From Myxococcota bacterium (lineage in GTDB: Bacteria > Myxococcota_C > UBA6777): 33,417 nucleotides of DNA. A model generated the notes under the pieces. The model was given only the letters and a program-made list of their open reading frames with translations, made no database searches and was not told where the DNA came from. The stretch covers positions 1 to 33,417 of the forward strand of contig CAUJFU010000372.1 of the NCBI GenBank assembly GCA_963169055.1. Reading direction: 5' to 3'. Position numbers and translations under genes: made by a program. This document shows positions 1-7,108 of the stretch, piece by piece. Position 1 is the stretch's first letter, and every line of letters begins with the position of its first letter.

Positions 1-97
1 TGTTGCGTGTGCGGCGACCGATATTGCGGGCTTCTTCGCCAAGGACAGAGGCCGCTTTGCCGAGGGCATGGGTCGCTTTTTTGAAGATCGTGAGCAA
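1..97 (-). CDS. Partial CDS, unknown, C-terminus beyond the left edge
   Basis: A leftward open frame runs off the window edge. I place the start at a TTG (97-95) because AAGGAG (109-104) lies 6 nt upstream. An in-frame ATG at 130 has no recognisable ribosome binding site. The visible 32 residues begin LTIFKKATHALGKAA and continue with alternating Lys/Arg/Glu and Ala/Leu, as in an amphipathic helix. It follows phaR and a small phasin-like gene in the same direction, so a granule-associated or PHA-metabolism protein is possible. This is inference from context only, because too little sequence is visible to name a family. The 121-bp structured repeat lies between it and the preceding gene. Confidence 0.45.
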   Translation of the reverse strand, partial: MLTIFKKATHALGKAASVLGEEARNIGRRTRN

Positions 98-169
98 GCA
101 AGACTCCTTTTTCGTCCGTCGAAAGGGCATCTTGGAAAGAGTTAAGTTTGTCACTATTGTTCTGTCTTT

Positions 170-290
170 GTGGGGCGCGGCCCCACGCCCCGCAAGGGGT
201 CGCAGCCCCCTTGACCCCGTGTTGGCGGAACGAACAGAGGTTTTTTTCCAAACCACAGCACCGCTTGAGGGGCTGCGAACACGGGGGTTT
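170..290 (+). repeat. Structured dispersed repeat, copy A
   Basis: This is the first of three copies of a ~121-bp element; the others are at 19381-19502 and 32929-33052. It starts with a 7-bp hairpin (GTGGGGC, loop GCG, GCCCCAC at 170-186). A CCCC-GCAA-GGGG hairpin with a GNRA-type loop follows. A long-range stem then joins CCCCGTGTT (about 215-223) to AACACGGGG (about 278-286). In this copy the element lies downstream of the leftward phasin-like gene and upstream of the partial gene, so it is antisense to local transcription. It contains no credible ORF of its own. Confidence 0.75.
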
Positions 291-339
291 GAGATCGGAG
301 CGCGCACCAAGAGCGACGATACCTTCGATCTTTTCGAGA

Positions 340-645
340 TTAGTGTGTACCGGGATCGGCCATGCCTTTGATCTTGTCGCGCAGCGTTTCAGTGAGGCGA
401 GTGTTGATCTCGGCGATGCGTCGGAGATGATGGAGACTGGCTTCTTGTGAGGATTGGAGGGCTTCAGCGGTTCGCGCCCAGAGGGCTTGTTGAAGTTGCA
501 ATCCTTGTTCGAGGTTGTTGGCTGCGATCTGAGCGAGAGGACGGGCGATCTGGCGCATTGTGTCGATGCCGCTGAGGGCCATACCAAGGCGAAAAACGCG
601 GCGAAGCAGAGGTTTTTTTTCTTTGGATTCAGTCTGTTGTGTCAT
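340..645 (-). CDS. Small phasin-like amphipathic helical protein
   Basis: This 101-residue protein has no signal peptide and is almost wholly helical in character. Leu/Ala/Ile heptads alternate with Gln/Glu/Arg, and there is a Lys/Arg-rich stretch (KEKKPLLRRVFRLG) at residues 8-21. The ATG at 645 is preceded by AAAGG at a spacing of 7 nt. It lies downstream of and co-directional with phaR, where phasins or granule-associated proteins are usual, so I read it as a candidate phasin coating PHA granules. No conserved motif proves this; small helical proteins of this composition are hard to assign. The gap to phaR contains a 35-bp tandem repeat that could influence its expression. Confidence 0.65.
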   Translation of the reverse strand: MTQQTESKEKKPLLRRVFRLGMALSGIDTMRQIARPLAQIAANNLEQGLQLQQALWARTAEALQSSQEASLHHLRRIAEINTRLTETLRDKIKGMADPGTH

Positions 646-710
646 TGAAGTGCCTTTGTTTTGGATGGGGTGGATAGGTGACCAAGGCGTCTAAAAAGTA
701 TCGCATCGAC

Positions 711-804
711 CGATGTGATGGGGCATCTGAAAACATCGGATGGGCCGAAGCGATGGGACATCTGAAAACATCGGATGGGCCGGTGTAATGGGACAGACGA
801 TGGG
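711..804. repeat. 35-bp tandem repeat between phaR and the phasin-like gene
   Basis: Two near-identical 35-bp units (711-745 and 746-780) differ at a few positions. A degenerate partial third unit (781-804) follows. Each full unit contains CATCTGAAAACATCGGATG, which has CATC/GATG ends able to form a short stem. The array fills most of the gap between the phaR stop (810) and the phasin-like start (645). Confidence 0.8.
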
Positions 805-809
805 GGGGA

Positions 810-1394
810 TTATCCCGCGCCGTCGTGTTCTTGTGTCATGGCGTCGATCTGGGCTTGCATGGCGGCGAGCTGAAATCGCAGGCGTTCGAGTTCTTCCCAA
901 GGCGAGCCGTCTTCGTCGGTGGGAGGGAGGATTTGAGGCAGTTGGGGCGTGGGGATGGGAGCGAGATCGTGGCGGTTTGCGTTGGGGGACGGGCTGTAAT
1001 CGCGTTGTGCGGCCATAAAGGGAGCGAGTAGCGGATTCATCATCATGGCGGCGCGGGCCCAATGGCCGATCTGGCGTTGGACTTCTCGTTGAGCTTGCCA
1101 TCCCATGGAGAGGTAGCTACGGATGGAGGAACGGACGGCCTTATCGCCTGCTTGGATGACTTGACGCAAAAAGGAGATCGGAAGGGCTTCTTGCTGCGCT
1201 TTGTTTTCGCAGATGATCTGCAACATGATGGCGCGAGTGATATCTTCGCCCGTTTTGGCGTCGAGGACTTGGACATCGAGGCCGTCTTGGATCATCTGCG
1301 CGAGATCTTGCAGAGTGATGTAACAGCTTTCTTGGGTGTTGTACAAGCGACGGTTCGAGTATTTGCGGATCTCTACCGGTCCTTGTTTCTTCAT
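810..1394 (-). CDS. phaR: PHA synthesis repressor PhaR
   Basis: This 194-residue transcription regulator matches the PhaR/PhbF family, which senses polyhydroxyalkanoate granules and represses phasin genes and its own gene. The N-terminus reads IRKYSNRRLYNTQESCYITL (residues 9-28), the hallmark of the PHB/PHA accumulation regulator DNA-binding domain. A second conserved block, up to about residue 120, contains DITRAIMLQIICE and an amphipathic YLSMGWQAQREVQRQ segment of the accumulation-regulator domain. The C-terminal 60 residues are Pro/Gln-rich and end in a short coiled coil. The ATG at 1394 has AAGGA 9 nt upstream. A TGC/GCA-type palindrome at 1406-1423 overlaps its leader, consistent with autorepression. 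It is divergent from the second phasin-like gene. Confidence 0.93.
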   Translation of the reverse strand: MKKQGPVEIRKYSNRRLYNTQESCYITLQDLAQMIQDGLDVQVLDAKTGEDITRAIMLQIICENKAQQEALPISFLRQVIQAGDKAVRSSIRSYLSMGWQAQREVQRQIGHWARAAMMMNPLLAPFMAAQRDYSPSPNANRHDLAPIPTPQLPQILPPTDEDGSPWEELERLRFQLAAMQAQIDAMTQEHDGAG

Positions 1395-1405
1395 CGAATC
1401 TATCC

Positions 1406-1423
1406 TTTGTGCGCTGCAAAAAA
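1406..1423. promoter_or_regulatory. Candidate PhaR operator at the phaR start
   Basis: TTTGTGCGCTGCAAAAAA sits 12-29 bp upstream of the phaR ATG and next to its ribosome binding site. It shares the TTTGTGC...GCA layout with the two sites at 1557-1597. PhaR proteins are known to bind TGC/GCA-rich dyads at phasin and phaR promoters. Binding here is inferred. Confidence 0.5.
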
Positions 1424-1522
1424 GCGCGTGTTGTGCGCTTTGATGGCGGCCTTCTCTGCGATCGTGGACGGTCTTTCGCTTGTGTTGTTTGCAACCAAGC
1501 GCCCGTCTGTCTGGCTTGATAG

Positions 1523-1551
1523 GGTATGCAGCAACCCGTTGTGAAAGTCAA
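1523..1551 (-). promoter_or_regulatory. Candidate sigma-70 promoter for phaR
   Basis: On the minus strand TTGACT (1551-1546) is followed after 17 nt by CATACC (1528-1523). The -35 box is good and the -10 box weak. It points toward phaR and lies beside the operator pair at 1557-1597. Confidence 0.35.
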
Positions 1552-1556
1552 GTACA

Positions 1557-1597
1557 TTTTTGTGCTTTGCAGCATATTTTTGTGCAATGCACAAAAA
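1557..1597. promoter_or_regulatory. Tandem candidate PhaR operators
   Basis: The right-hand site is a perfect inverted repeat: 9-bp arms TTTTTGTGC (1577-1585) and GCACAAAAA (1589-1597) around AAT. The left-hand site repeats TTTTTGTGC at 1557-1565, then TTTGCA. The two begin exactly 20 bp apart, about two helical turns, so they would face the same side of the DNA. They lie immediately upstream of a consensus -35 box (1602-1607). This matches the known TGC/GCA character of PhaR sites. Confidence 0.65.
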
Positions 1598-1601
1598 TAG
1601 C

Positions 1602-1630
1602 TTGACAGTGCGATGGGGGCTTGGTTATGC
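1602..1630 (+). promoter_or_regulatory. Sigma-70 promoter of the second phasin-like gene
   Basis: A perfect TTGACA (1602-1607) is separated by 17 bp from TTATGC (1625-1630). It lies 46 bp upstream of the ATG at 1677 and directly abuts the tandem operators, a placement suited to repression. Confidence 0.6.
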
Positions 1631-1676
1631 TCAGCGGCGTTTTGGAGGGATGTGTCAAACCAGAGGAAATACGAAG

Positions 1677-2117
1677 ATGTTTGAGCGATACTGGAAGCCG
1701 CGTTTTGATCGGTTGGCGTTGAAGGCCAACGAACGGATCGAGCGGGTGGTACAAAGCGATACCTTTTTGCGTGCATCCGCAGGGCTTTTGGGGGGGGTGA
1801 TGCGGAATCTGCGGATGGTCGAGCAGATGCGTGATCTGTTGCTTTCGCAGCTAGGCGTAGCGATGCGCAGCCACCAGCTCAAGGTGATGCACGGGGTACA
1901 GCGTTTGCTGGCGGAAGTGGAGGATCTGATGGACGAACTCCGCACAGGCCAACAACGGCGAGCAGAAGAGATCGCTCGTTTGATCGCGATGGTCGAACAG
2001 CTTCAAACCCAAGTGACGCAGATGCACGAGCAACTCGATGCGATCCCATCCAAAAAACTTTCGAACGAAGAATCGATCGGCGAGGATGCGACATCGGGTG
2101 CGGTGGCTTCGCTGTAG
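1677..2117 (+). CDS. Phasin-like coiled-coil protein under candidate PhaR operators
   Basis: This is a 146-residue soluble protein. Residues 1-60 are basic and helical (MFERYWKPRFDRLALKANER...). Residues 75-130 form a heptad-rich coiled coil (LMDELRTGQQRRAEEIARLI then EQLQTQVTQMHEQLDAI). The ATG at 1677 was chosen over upstream codons because AGAGGA lies about 9 nt before it and a consensus promoter with the tandem operators lies just upstream. Divergence from phaR and the operators make a granule-associated phasin the best guess; PhaE- or PhaM-like partner proteins also carry such coiled coils. There is no signal peptide. The final codons (AVASL) are part of a 33-bp direct repeat that continues past the stop. 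Confidence 0.7.
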   Translation: MFERYWKPRFDRLALKANERIERVVQSDTFLRASAGLLGGVMRNLRMVEQMRDLLLSQLGVAMRSHQLKVMHGVQRLLAEVEDLMDELRTGQQRRAEEIARLIAMVEQLQTQVTQMHEQLDAIPSKKLSNEESIGEDATSGAVASL

Positions 2118-2153
2118 ATCATTTGCGACACCGCAGTGGCTTCGCTGTAGATC
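2103..2153. repeat. Two-copy 33-bp-period direct repeat at a gene 3' end
   Basis: GTGGCTTCGCTGTAGATC occurs at 2103-2120 and 2136-2153. The first copy encodes the last residues and TAG stop of the phasin-like gene, so the gene end has been duplicated into the intergenic gap. Confidence 0.75.
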
Positions 2154-2193
2154 GTTCGGGATGGCTTCGATTTTTTGAGGATGGGAGAGAGAG

Positions 2194-3708
2194 ATGCGGA
2201 TCAATATTGCGACATGGATCGAGCGGAATGCGACGTTGTATCGGAAAAAACTGGCGATCCAAGACGAGCGCCATGCGTGGAGTTATACGACGCTTTCGCA
2301 TCGGATGAGCCAACTGGCGGCGTTGTTGAAGGGACAAGGTGTGGGGCAAGGAGATCGCGTGGCGGTGTTGTTGCCGAACTGCGCGGAGATGATCGAGGTG
2401 TTGTTTGCTTGTGCGCAGATCGGGGCGATCTATGTGCCGCTGAATTGGCGTTTGGGGGAGGACGAGCTTGCGTATATTTTGCGCGATTGTACGCCCCATT
2501 CTTTGATCTATGCAGGGCGTTGGACAGAACGAGCGCGGAGTTTGGCGGCTCGGATGGAACGAGCGCCTGTGCTGACGGAAGTGGCCGAAGCTTTGGAAGG
2601 ATCGGCGTATGAAGCTGCCTTGCGTGGCGAAGGAGAGTCGCCGTTGGGCGAGCCTGTCGGGGGCGGGGATGACGATTTGATGATCATCTATACGTCCGGT
2701 ACGACGGGGAATCCCAAAGGGGTGGTGTTGACGCACAACAATGTGTTTTGGCAGACGATCAACGGCTGGTCGCTGGGAGTTTCACCGGATACGGTGTGTT
2801 TGGTGTTGTTGCCGTTGTTTCATGTAGGTGGGCTGAATGGTTCGGTGACACCGATGTTGCACGTTGGGGCGACGGTGATCTTGCAGCAAAAGTTTGATGC
2901 GGGTGCGGTGTTGGCATCGATCGAAAAAGACCATGTGACGGGAGTGGTGGGAGTTCCAACGATCTTTCGTTTGATGGCGGATCATCCGCGTTTTGCGGAG
3001 ACGAACTTTGGTTCGTGCCAAGTGCTGTTGAGCGGTGGTGCGCCGTTGCCCGAGTCGTTGATTCAGTTGTACCATGCGCGGGGCTTGGAGTTTCGCCAAG
3101 GGTACGGGTTGACCGAAGCGGCCCCGGGTGTGACGGGGATGGGTCCGGGCGAGTGCTTGCGCAAGGCGGGTAGTGCCGGGCGACAGATCTTGTACACAGA
3201 GGTCAAGGTGGTGGATGACGATGGAAACGCCCTTCCGACGGGAGAGTCTGGCGAGATCGTCGTACGCGGTCCGAATGTGATGAAGGGATATTGGAATCTG
3301 CCCGAAGAGACGGCGAAGACCATCCGCAAGGGTTGGTTGCACACAGGCGATATCGGGCGTTTTGATGAAGAAGGGTTTTTGACGATCGTCGATCGCAAAA
3401 AAGACATGATCATCAGCGGCGGAGAGAATATCTATCCTGCGGAGATCGAAAAGCTTTTGGCAGGTCACCCCGATGTTGCGATGGCGGCGGTGGTGGGGCA
3501 ATCGGAGGAGCGTTGGGGAGAAGTTCCTGTTGCGGTGATCGTGCCGCGCACAGAAGGTTTGACAAGCGAAGCTCTCCACGCCTTTTTGGATGTGCGATTG
3601 GCACGCTACAAGATGCCGAAACACTATCATTTTGTACAAGAATTGCCCTTGAATGCTTCGGGAAAAGTGATCAAAGCAGAAGTCAAAAAACGCCTCGGGA
3701 TTTATTAA
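2194..3708 (+). CDS. Acyl-CoA synthetase (ANL-superfamily AMP-dependent ligase)
   Basis: This 504-residue cytoplasmic enzyme would activate a carboxylic acid to its acyl-CoA through an acyl-adenylate. The P-loop YTSGTTGNPKG is at residues 166-176. GYGLTEA (A5 motif) and WLHTGDIGRFDEEGFLTIVDR (A7/A8 region) follow. The hinge and C-terminal subdomain contain DMIISGGENIYPAEIE, and the catalytic Lys of NASGK is about residue 491. Length and motif order are normal for medium/long-chain fatty-acid-CoA ligases (FadD/MenE-like group). The start follows a GAGAGAG purine tract. A symporter and a second ligase follow, suggesting uptake plus activation. The acid used cannot be read from sequence; phasin and phaR genes next door suggest a PHA precursor or fatty acid. 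Confidence 0.93.
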   Translation: MRINIATWIERNATLYRKKLAIQDERHAWSYTTLSHRMSQLAALLKGQGVGQGDRVAVLLPNCAEMIEVLFACAQIGAIYVPLNWRLGEDELAYILRDCTPHSLIYAGRWTERARSLAARMERAPVLTEVAEALEGSAYEAALRGEGESPLGEPVGGGDDDLMIIYTSGTTGNPKGVVLTHNNVFWQTINGWSLGVSPDTVCLVLLPLFHVGGLNGSVTPMLHVGATVILQQKFDAGAVLASIEKDHVTGVVGVPTIFRLMADHPRFAETNFGSCQVLLSGGAPLPESLIQLYHARGLEFRQGYGLTEAAPGVTGMGPGECLRKAGSAGRQILYTEVKVVDDDGNALPTGESGEIVVRGPNVMKGYWNLPEETAKTIRKGWLHTGDIGRFDEEGFLTIVDRKKDMIISGGENIYPAEIEKLLAGHPDVAMAAVVGQSEERWGEVPVAVIVPRTEGLTSEALHAFLDVRLARYKMPKHYHFVQELPLNASGKVIKAEVKKRLGIY

Positions 3709-3740
3709 TTTTTTCTATCCCAAACGAAAGAGATGTCTCG

Positions 3741-5351
3741 ATGACCAAATTTCAGATGGCTTGGCTTGCGTTGAGCCTGTATGTTGCGGTGACGGTATGG
3801 TTGACGATTCGCGGTTTGTTGAAGACCGATTCGCTAAAGAACTTTGCGGTGGGGAGTCGGGATATCCACCCTGCCTTTGTGGGTCTTTCTTTGACGGCCC
3901 AATTGACGAGTGTTGCGACGTTTGTGGTGAATCCCGGGTTGATCTATGCTTACGGAGTATCGGGTCTTTTGGGGATGGGAGGGGCTGCGTCGTTGGGGAT
4001 TATCTTGGGGTTGGTGTTTTTCTCGAATCGTTTTCGTGCGATGGGGACGCGAGTTGCGGCGTTGTCGGTTCCGCAGTGGATTGGAACGCGTTATCAGTCG
4101 AGGGGGTTGCGGATCTTTTTTGCGATCTTGTCGTTGGCTTTGGTGAGTTTTGTGGTGTTGATCGTCGTTGCCATCGCCAAGGTGTTGTTTGTGATGTTGA
4201 TCCCGCCGCTAGTTTCGATGAAAGAGGCTGCACAGAGCGGACAGGAGCTAGGTGTGATCGCAAAGCTTCTGTACGGCTGGAACATCCGTACGGCAGCAGA
4301 ACAATCGCTGTTTTATCAGCAGGTCTTGGCGGTGGGGGCAGTGGTCTTTGTGTTTTCGTATGTGATGTTGGGTGGGGCGAACACCAGCGCGTACACAAAC
4401 ACGATCCAAGCGATCATCATGTTGGTGGTGGCGCTGATGATGATCGGTAGCGGAGTGCATCTGTTTTTCCAAGAGGGCGGTCTGTTTGGAAAGTTGGCAG
4501 CGATCCAGCCAGAACTCGCGCAGATCACCAATCCAAAGTCGCTGTATTTTCGGAACTTTTTTGAGGTGTTTGTGTGTAACTTTGTAGTGGGATGTGCGAT
4601 CGTGTGCCAGCCGCATATTGTGAGCAAAGCGTTGTACCTCAAGGAAGAACGGGATGTGCGGACGTATTTGTTGGTGGGGTTGTTGGCGGGTGTGGTGTTT
4701 ATGTTGGTGATGTTGGTGGGGTTGTATGCGCGTGTGACGCTGAAGGGGCCGCACAACTTCGACACGGTGGTGATCGTGTATATCATGCAGAATTTTTCGG
4801 CGGCTGCGCAGGTATTGATCAGTGTGGGGCTGTTGGCTGCGGGGATATCGACGCTCGAAGGGATCTTGTTGGCGTTGTCTACGATCTTTTCAAACGATCT
4901 GTATCTGGGATTGCAGCGCGAAGCAGCGAAAGATGAAGCGGAAGAAGCGGCTCGTGCGAAGCGTGCGATGTGGTTTGGGCGCGTGGGGATGGTATTTTTG
5001 GGGATCTTGGCGTTGTGGTTAAGTTTTGCGCAACTCAAGAACCCGACAGGGCGGTCGGTGGCGATCTTTGGCCAGTACGGTGTGTACTTGCTTTTTACGG
5101 TGTCGTTTTTGCCGTTGGCGTGTGGGATGTTTTTTCCGAAGGTGTCGCGGCGTGCGATCGTGATGGGCACGGTGGCTTCGACGGTGACTTACTTTGCGGT
5201 GGCGTTTGGAAAGATCTCGTTTATGCACAACAATCCGGCGTTTTTGGCGACGATGGCGACTTTTTCGGGATGGGCTGTGATCGTCGTGATGTATCTGATT
5301 GGGGATCGTGCAGATGCTTCGGAAAGCGCCGAAGCAGCGAGCGCAAGCTGA
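3741..5351 (+). CDS. Sodium:solute symporter (SSS family)
   Basis: This 536-residue integral membrane protein has about 13 hydrophobic segments. It belongs to the SSS family, which couples Na+ entry to uptake of organic acids, sugars or amino acids. Family features include an early FAVGSRDIHPAFVGLSL segment in TM2, the unwound TM region LTAQLTSVATFVVNPG, and the conserved VVGCAIVCQPHIVSKALYLK region. The last helix is followed by a short Ala/Ser/Glu-rich tail. I chose ATG 3741, which follows an AAAGAGA tract, because upstream in-frame codons overlap the preceding ligase gene. It lies between two acyl-CoA synthetase genes, so a mono- or short-chain carboxylate is the likely cargo. This is inference. 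Confidence 0.9.
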   Translation: MTKFQMAWLALSLYVAVTVWLTIRGLLKTDSLKNFAVGSRDIHPAFVGLSLTAQLTSVATFVVNPGLIYAYGVSGLLGMGGAASLGIILGLVFFSNRFRAMGTRVAALSVPQWIGTRYQSRGLRIFFAILSLALVSFVVLIVVAIAKVLFVMLIPPLVSMKEAAQSGQELGVIAKLLYGWNIRTAAEQSLFYQQVLAVGAVVFVFSYVMLGGANTSAYTNTIQAIIMLVVALMMIGSGVHLFFQEGGLFGKLAAIQPELAQITNPKSLYFRNFFEVFVCNFVVGCAIVCQPHIVSKALYLKEERDVRTYLLVGLLAGVVFMLVMLVGLYARVTLKGPHNFDTVVIVYIMQNFSAAAQVLISVGLLAAGISTLEGILLALSTIFSNDLYLGLQREAAKDEAEEAARAKRAMWFGRVGMVFLGILALWLSFAQLKNPTGRSVAIFGQYGVYLLFTVSFLPLACGMFFPKVSRRAIVMGTVASTVTYFAVAFGKISFMHNNPAFLATMATFSGWAVIVVMYLIGDRADASESAEAASAS

Positions 5352-5436
5352 TGCGGCGCAGCCCAAATGACGACAACACGGGGGGGGACAAGTTATTTCG
5401 ATCCAAGCAGAAGACTAAAAAGCAGCGGAGGTTTGA

Positions 5437-6987
5437 ATGTTTGTCGCGGATTGGCTGCGCAAAAGGTCGCAACTCAGCCCTGAAAAGACCGCCTTGATCG
5501 ATCAAGCAACAGGGCGGCAGGTCTCTTATCGAGCGTGGGATCAACAAGTGCAACGGCTTGCGTTGTATCTGCAAAAGACGTTGGGTGTAGGAAAGGGCGA
5601 TCGTGTGGCGATCTTGGCGATGAATTGCATCGAGTATCTCGATGTGTTCTTTGCTTGTGGTCGCTTGGGAGCGATCTTGCAGAATCTGAACTGGCGTTTG
5701 CAGGTGCGCGAGTTGGATGCGTTGATCGCGGAGTGTCGGCCTATTGCGTTGATCTACGGAGAAGATTTTGGGGATGCGGTGCGTTCGCTACAGGAAAGCC
5801 GCACCGAAGTGGGGACGTGGATCGCATTGACGAAGGCGATCCGTTCGCAAGATCCGTTGCTTTCGGCTTTTGAGGCGATGGATGAGCAAGAGTCTTTGTT
5901 GCCTGTGTCGATTGCCCCCGATGATCCGTGGTTGATCTGCTATACAGGCGGAACGACGGGGCTTCCAAAAGGGGCGACTTTAACGCACGGAAATATCCTT
6001 GCGAACGCGATCAATACGATCATCAGTTGGGAGTTGGATGCGCATGATGTGGCGATCCTCAACGCACCGTTGTTCCATGTGGGCGGATTGAACGTCTTTA
6101 CGACGCCGTTGGTGTATGCAGGTGGCACATCCATTGTTTGCAAAGGTTTTGAGGTTGGGATGGTGTTTGACTTGGTGCGCGACCAAGGAGTGACGGTGTT
6201 TTTCGGCGTTCCGACGATGTTCATCTTGATGCAAGAAGATCCGCGATGGAAAGAAGCGGATTTTTCGGGTACCAAGTTTGTGATCAGCGGTGGTGCGCCG
6301 TGTCCGTTGCCTGTGTTTGAGCGATTTTGGGAAAAAGGCGTACATTTTAAGACGGGTTATGGGTTGACAGAAGCGGGACCGAATAACTTTTGGTTGCCGA
6401 AAGAAGATATCGAGAGAAAGCCGGGTGCTGTAGGTTTTCCGTTGATGCACGTCGAGATCAAAGTGATCCATGAAGACGGAAGTTGCGTGGGAGCGGAAGA
6501 AGTTGGGGAGCTTTGTTTGCGAGGGCCGCATGTGATGGCGGGGTATTGGCAGCGTCCCGAAGCGAGCGCAGAGGTGTTGCGTGAGGGGTGGCTGCATACG
6601 GGCGATCTGGTGCGTGTCGATGCCGAAGGATACGTGAGCATCGTGGGGCGCCTCAAGGATATGTACATCAGCGGCGGCGAGAATGTGTATCCTGCGGAGA
6701 TCGAAAGTGTGTTGCATGAGGCCGAGGGAGTCGCAGAGGCCGCTGTGGTGGGAGTTGCGGATGCACGCTGGGGTGAAGTTGGGCTGGCTCTGATCCGCCG
6801 AGAGGAAGGGGCGCAATGCACCGAGCAAGATATCTTGCGGTATGCACAAGCGCATCTCGCACGCTACAAGATCCCCCGCTATGTCGTTTTTTCCGAGGCT
6901 CTCCCTAAGACAAGCGCAGGAAAGCTCGACAAAAAGGCGATCAAGGCGCGGTTTGATCACGATCTTCCCAAACCGATCAAGATCTAG
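5437..6987 (+). CDS. Second acyl-CoA synthetase (ANL superfamily)
   Basis: This 516-residue AMP-dependent acyl-CoA ligase is related to the one at 2194-3708 but clearly diverged. The phosphate loop is YTGGTTGLPKG (residues 169-179), with Gly in place of the usual Ser. GYGLTEAGPNNF and WLHTGDLVRVDAEGYVSIVGR follow, then DMYISGGENVYPAEIE and the catalytic Lys of SAGKLDKK at about residue 496. GGAGG lies 7 nt before the ATG. The two ligases around one symporter may differ in chain length or acid type; neither carries a targeting signal. YTGG loops occur in active members of the family, so this does not suggest inactivation. Confidence 0.92.
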   Translation: MFVADWLRKRSQLSPEKTALIDQATGRQVSYRAWDQQVQRLALYLQKTLGVGKGDRVAILAMNCIEYLDVFFACGRLGAILQNLNWRLQVRELDALIAECRPIALIYGEDFGDAVRSLQESRTEVGTWIALTKAIRSQDPLLSAFEAMDEQESLLPVSIAPDDPWLICYTGGTTGLPKGATLTHGNILANAINTIISWELDAHDVAILNAPLFHVGGLNVFTTPLVYAGGTSIVCKGFEVGMVFDLVRDQGVTVFFGVPTMFILMQEDPRWKEADFSGTKFVISGGAPCPLPVFERFWEKGVHFKTGYGLTEAGPNNFWLPKEDIERKPGAVGFPLMHVEIKVIHEDGSCVGAEEVGELCLRGPHVMAGYWQRPEASAEVLREGWLHTGDLVRVDAEGYVSIVGRLKDMYISGGENVYPAEIESVLHEAEGVAEAAVVGVADARWGEVGLALIRREEGAQCTEQDILRYAQAHLARYKIPRYVVFSEALPKTSAGKLDKKAIKARFDHDLPKPIKI

Positions 6988-7108
6988 GGTGGAGGGTTGA
7001 TTTCAAAGGCTGTCGGTGTATGCTCGGGTGCGTCAAAGGGAAAGGTTCGGATCGACGGTTGATTCGGATGGAATGGGTTGTACGTTGGCGACAAGAGTGT
7101 GGAGATCG

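Noticed and set aside
170..290. Structured repeat as an integron attC site
   Set aside because: It lacks the GTTRRRY/RYYYAAC core sites, and no integrase or cassette array is present.
3..450. Two rightward open frames (3-371 and 148-450) across the structured repeat
   Set aside because: They read through repeat copy A, which is translated in the same way in copies B and C (GARPHAPQG-type peptides). They have no ribosome binding site and overlap the leftward genes.
711..804. CRISPR-like array
   Set aside because: Units are directly adjacent with no spacers and only two and a half copies are present.
691..1101. Leftward 136-codon frame inside phaR and the 35-bp repeat
   Set aside because: Arg/Pro/Ser-rich shadow of phaR in another frame.
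2782..3639. Long leftward frame opposite the first acyl-CoA synthetase
   Set aside because: His/Arg/Gln-rich antisense shadow produced by codon bias; the forward frame has all ligase motifs.
5980..6960. Long leftward frame opposite the second acyl-CoA synthetase
   Set aside because: Antisense shadow of the same kind; no family features.
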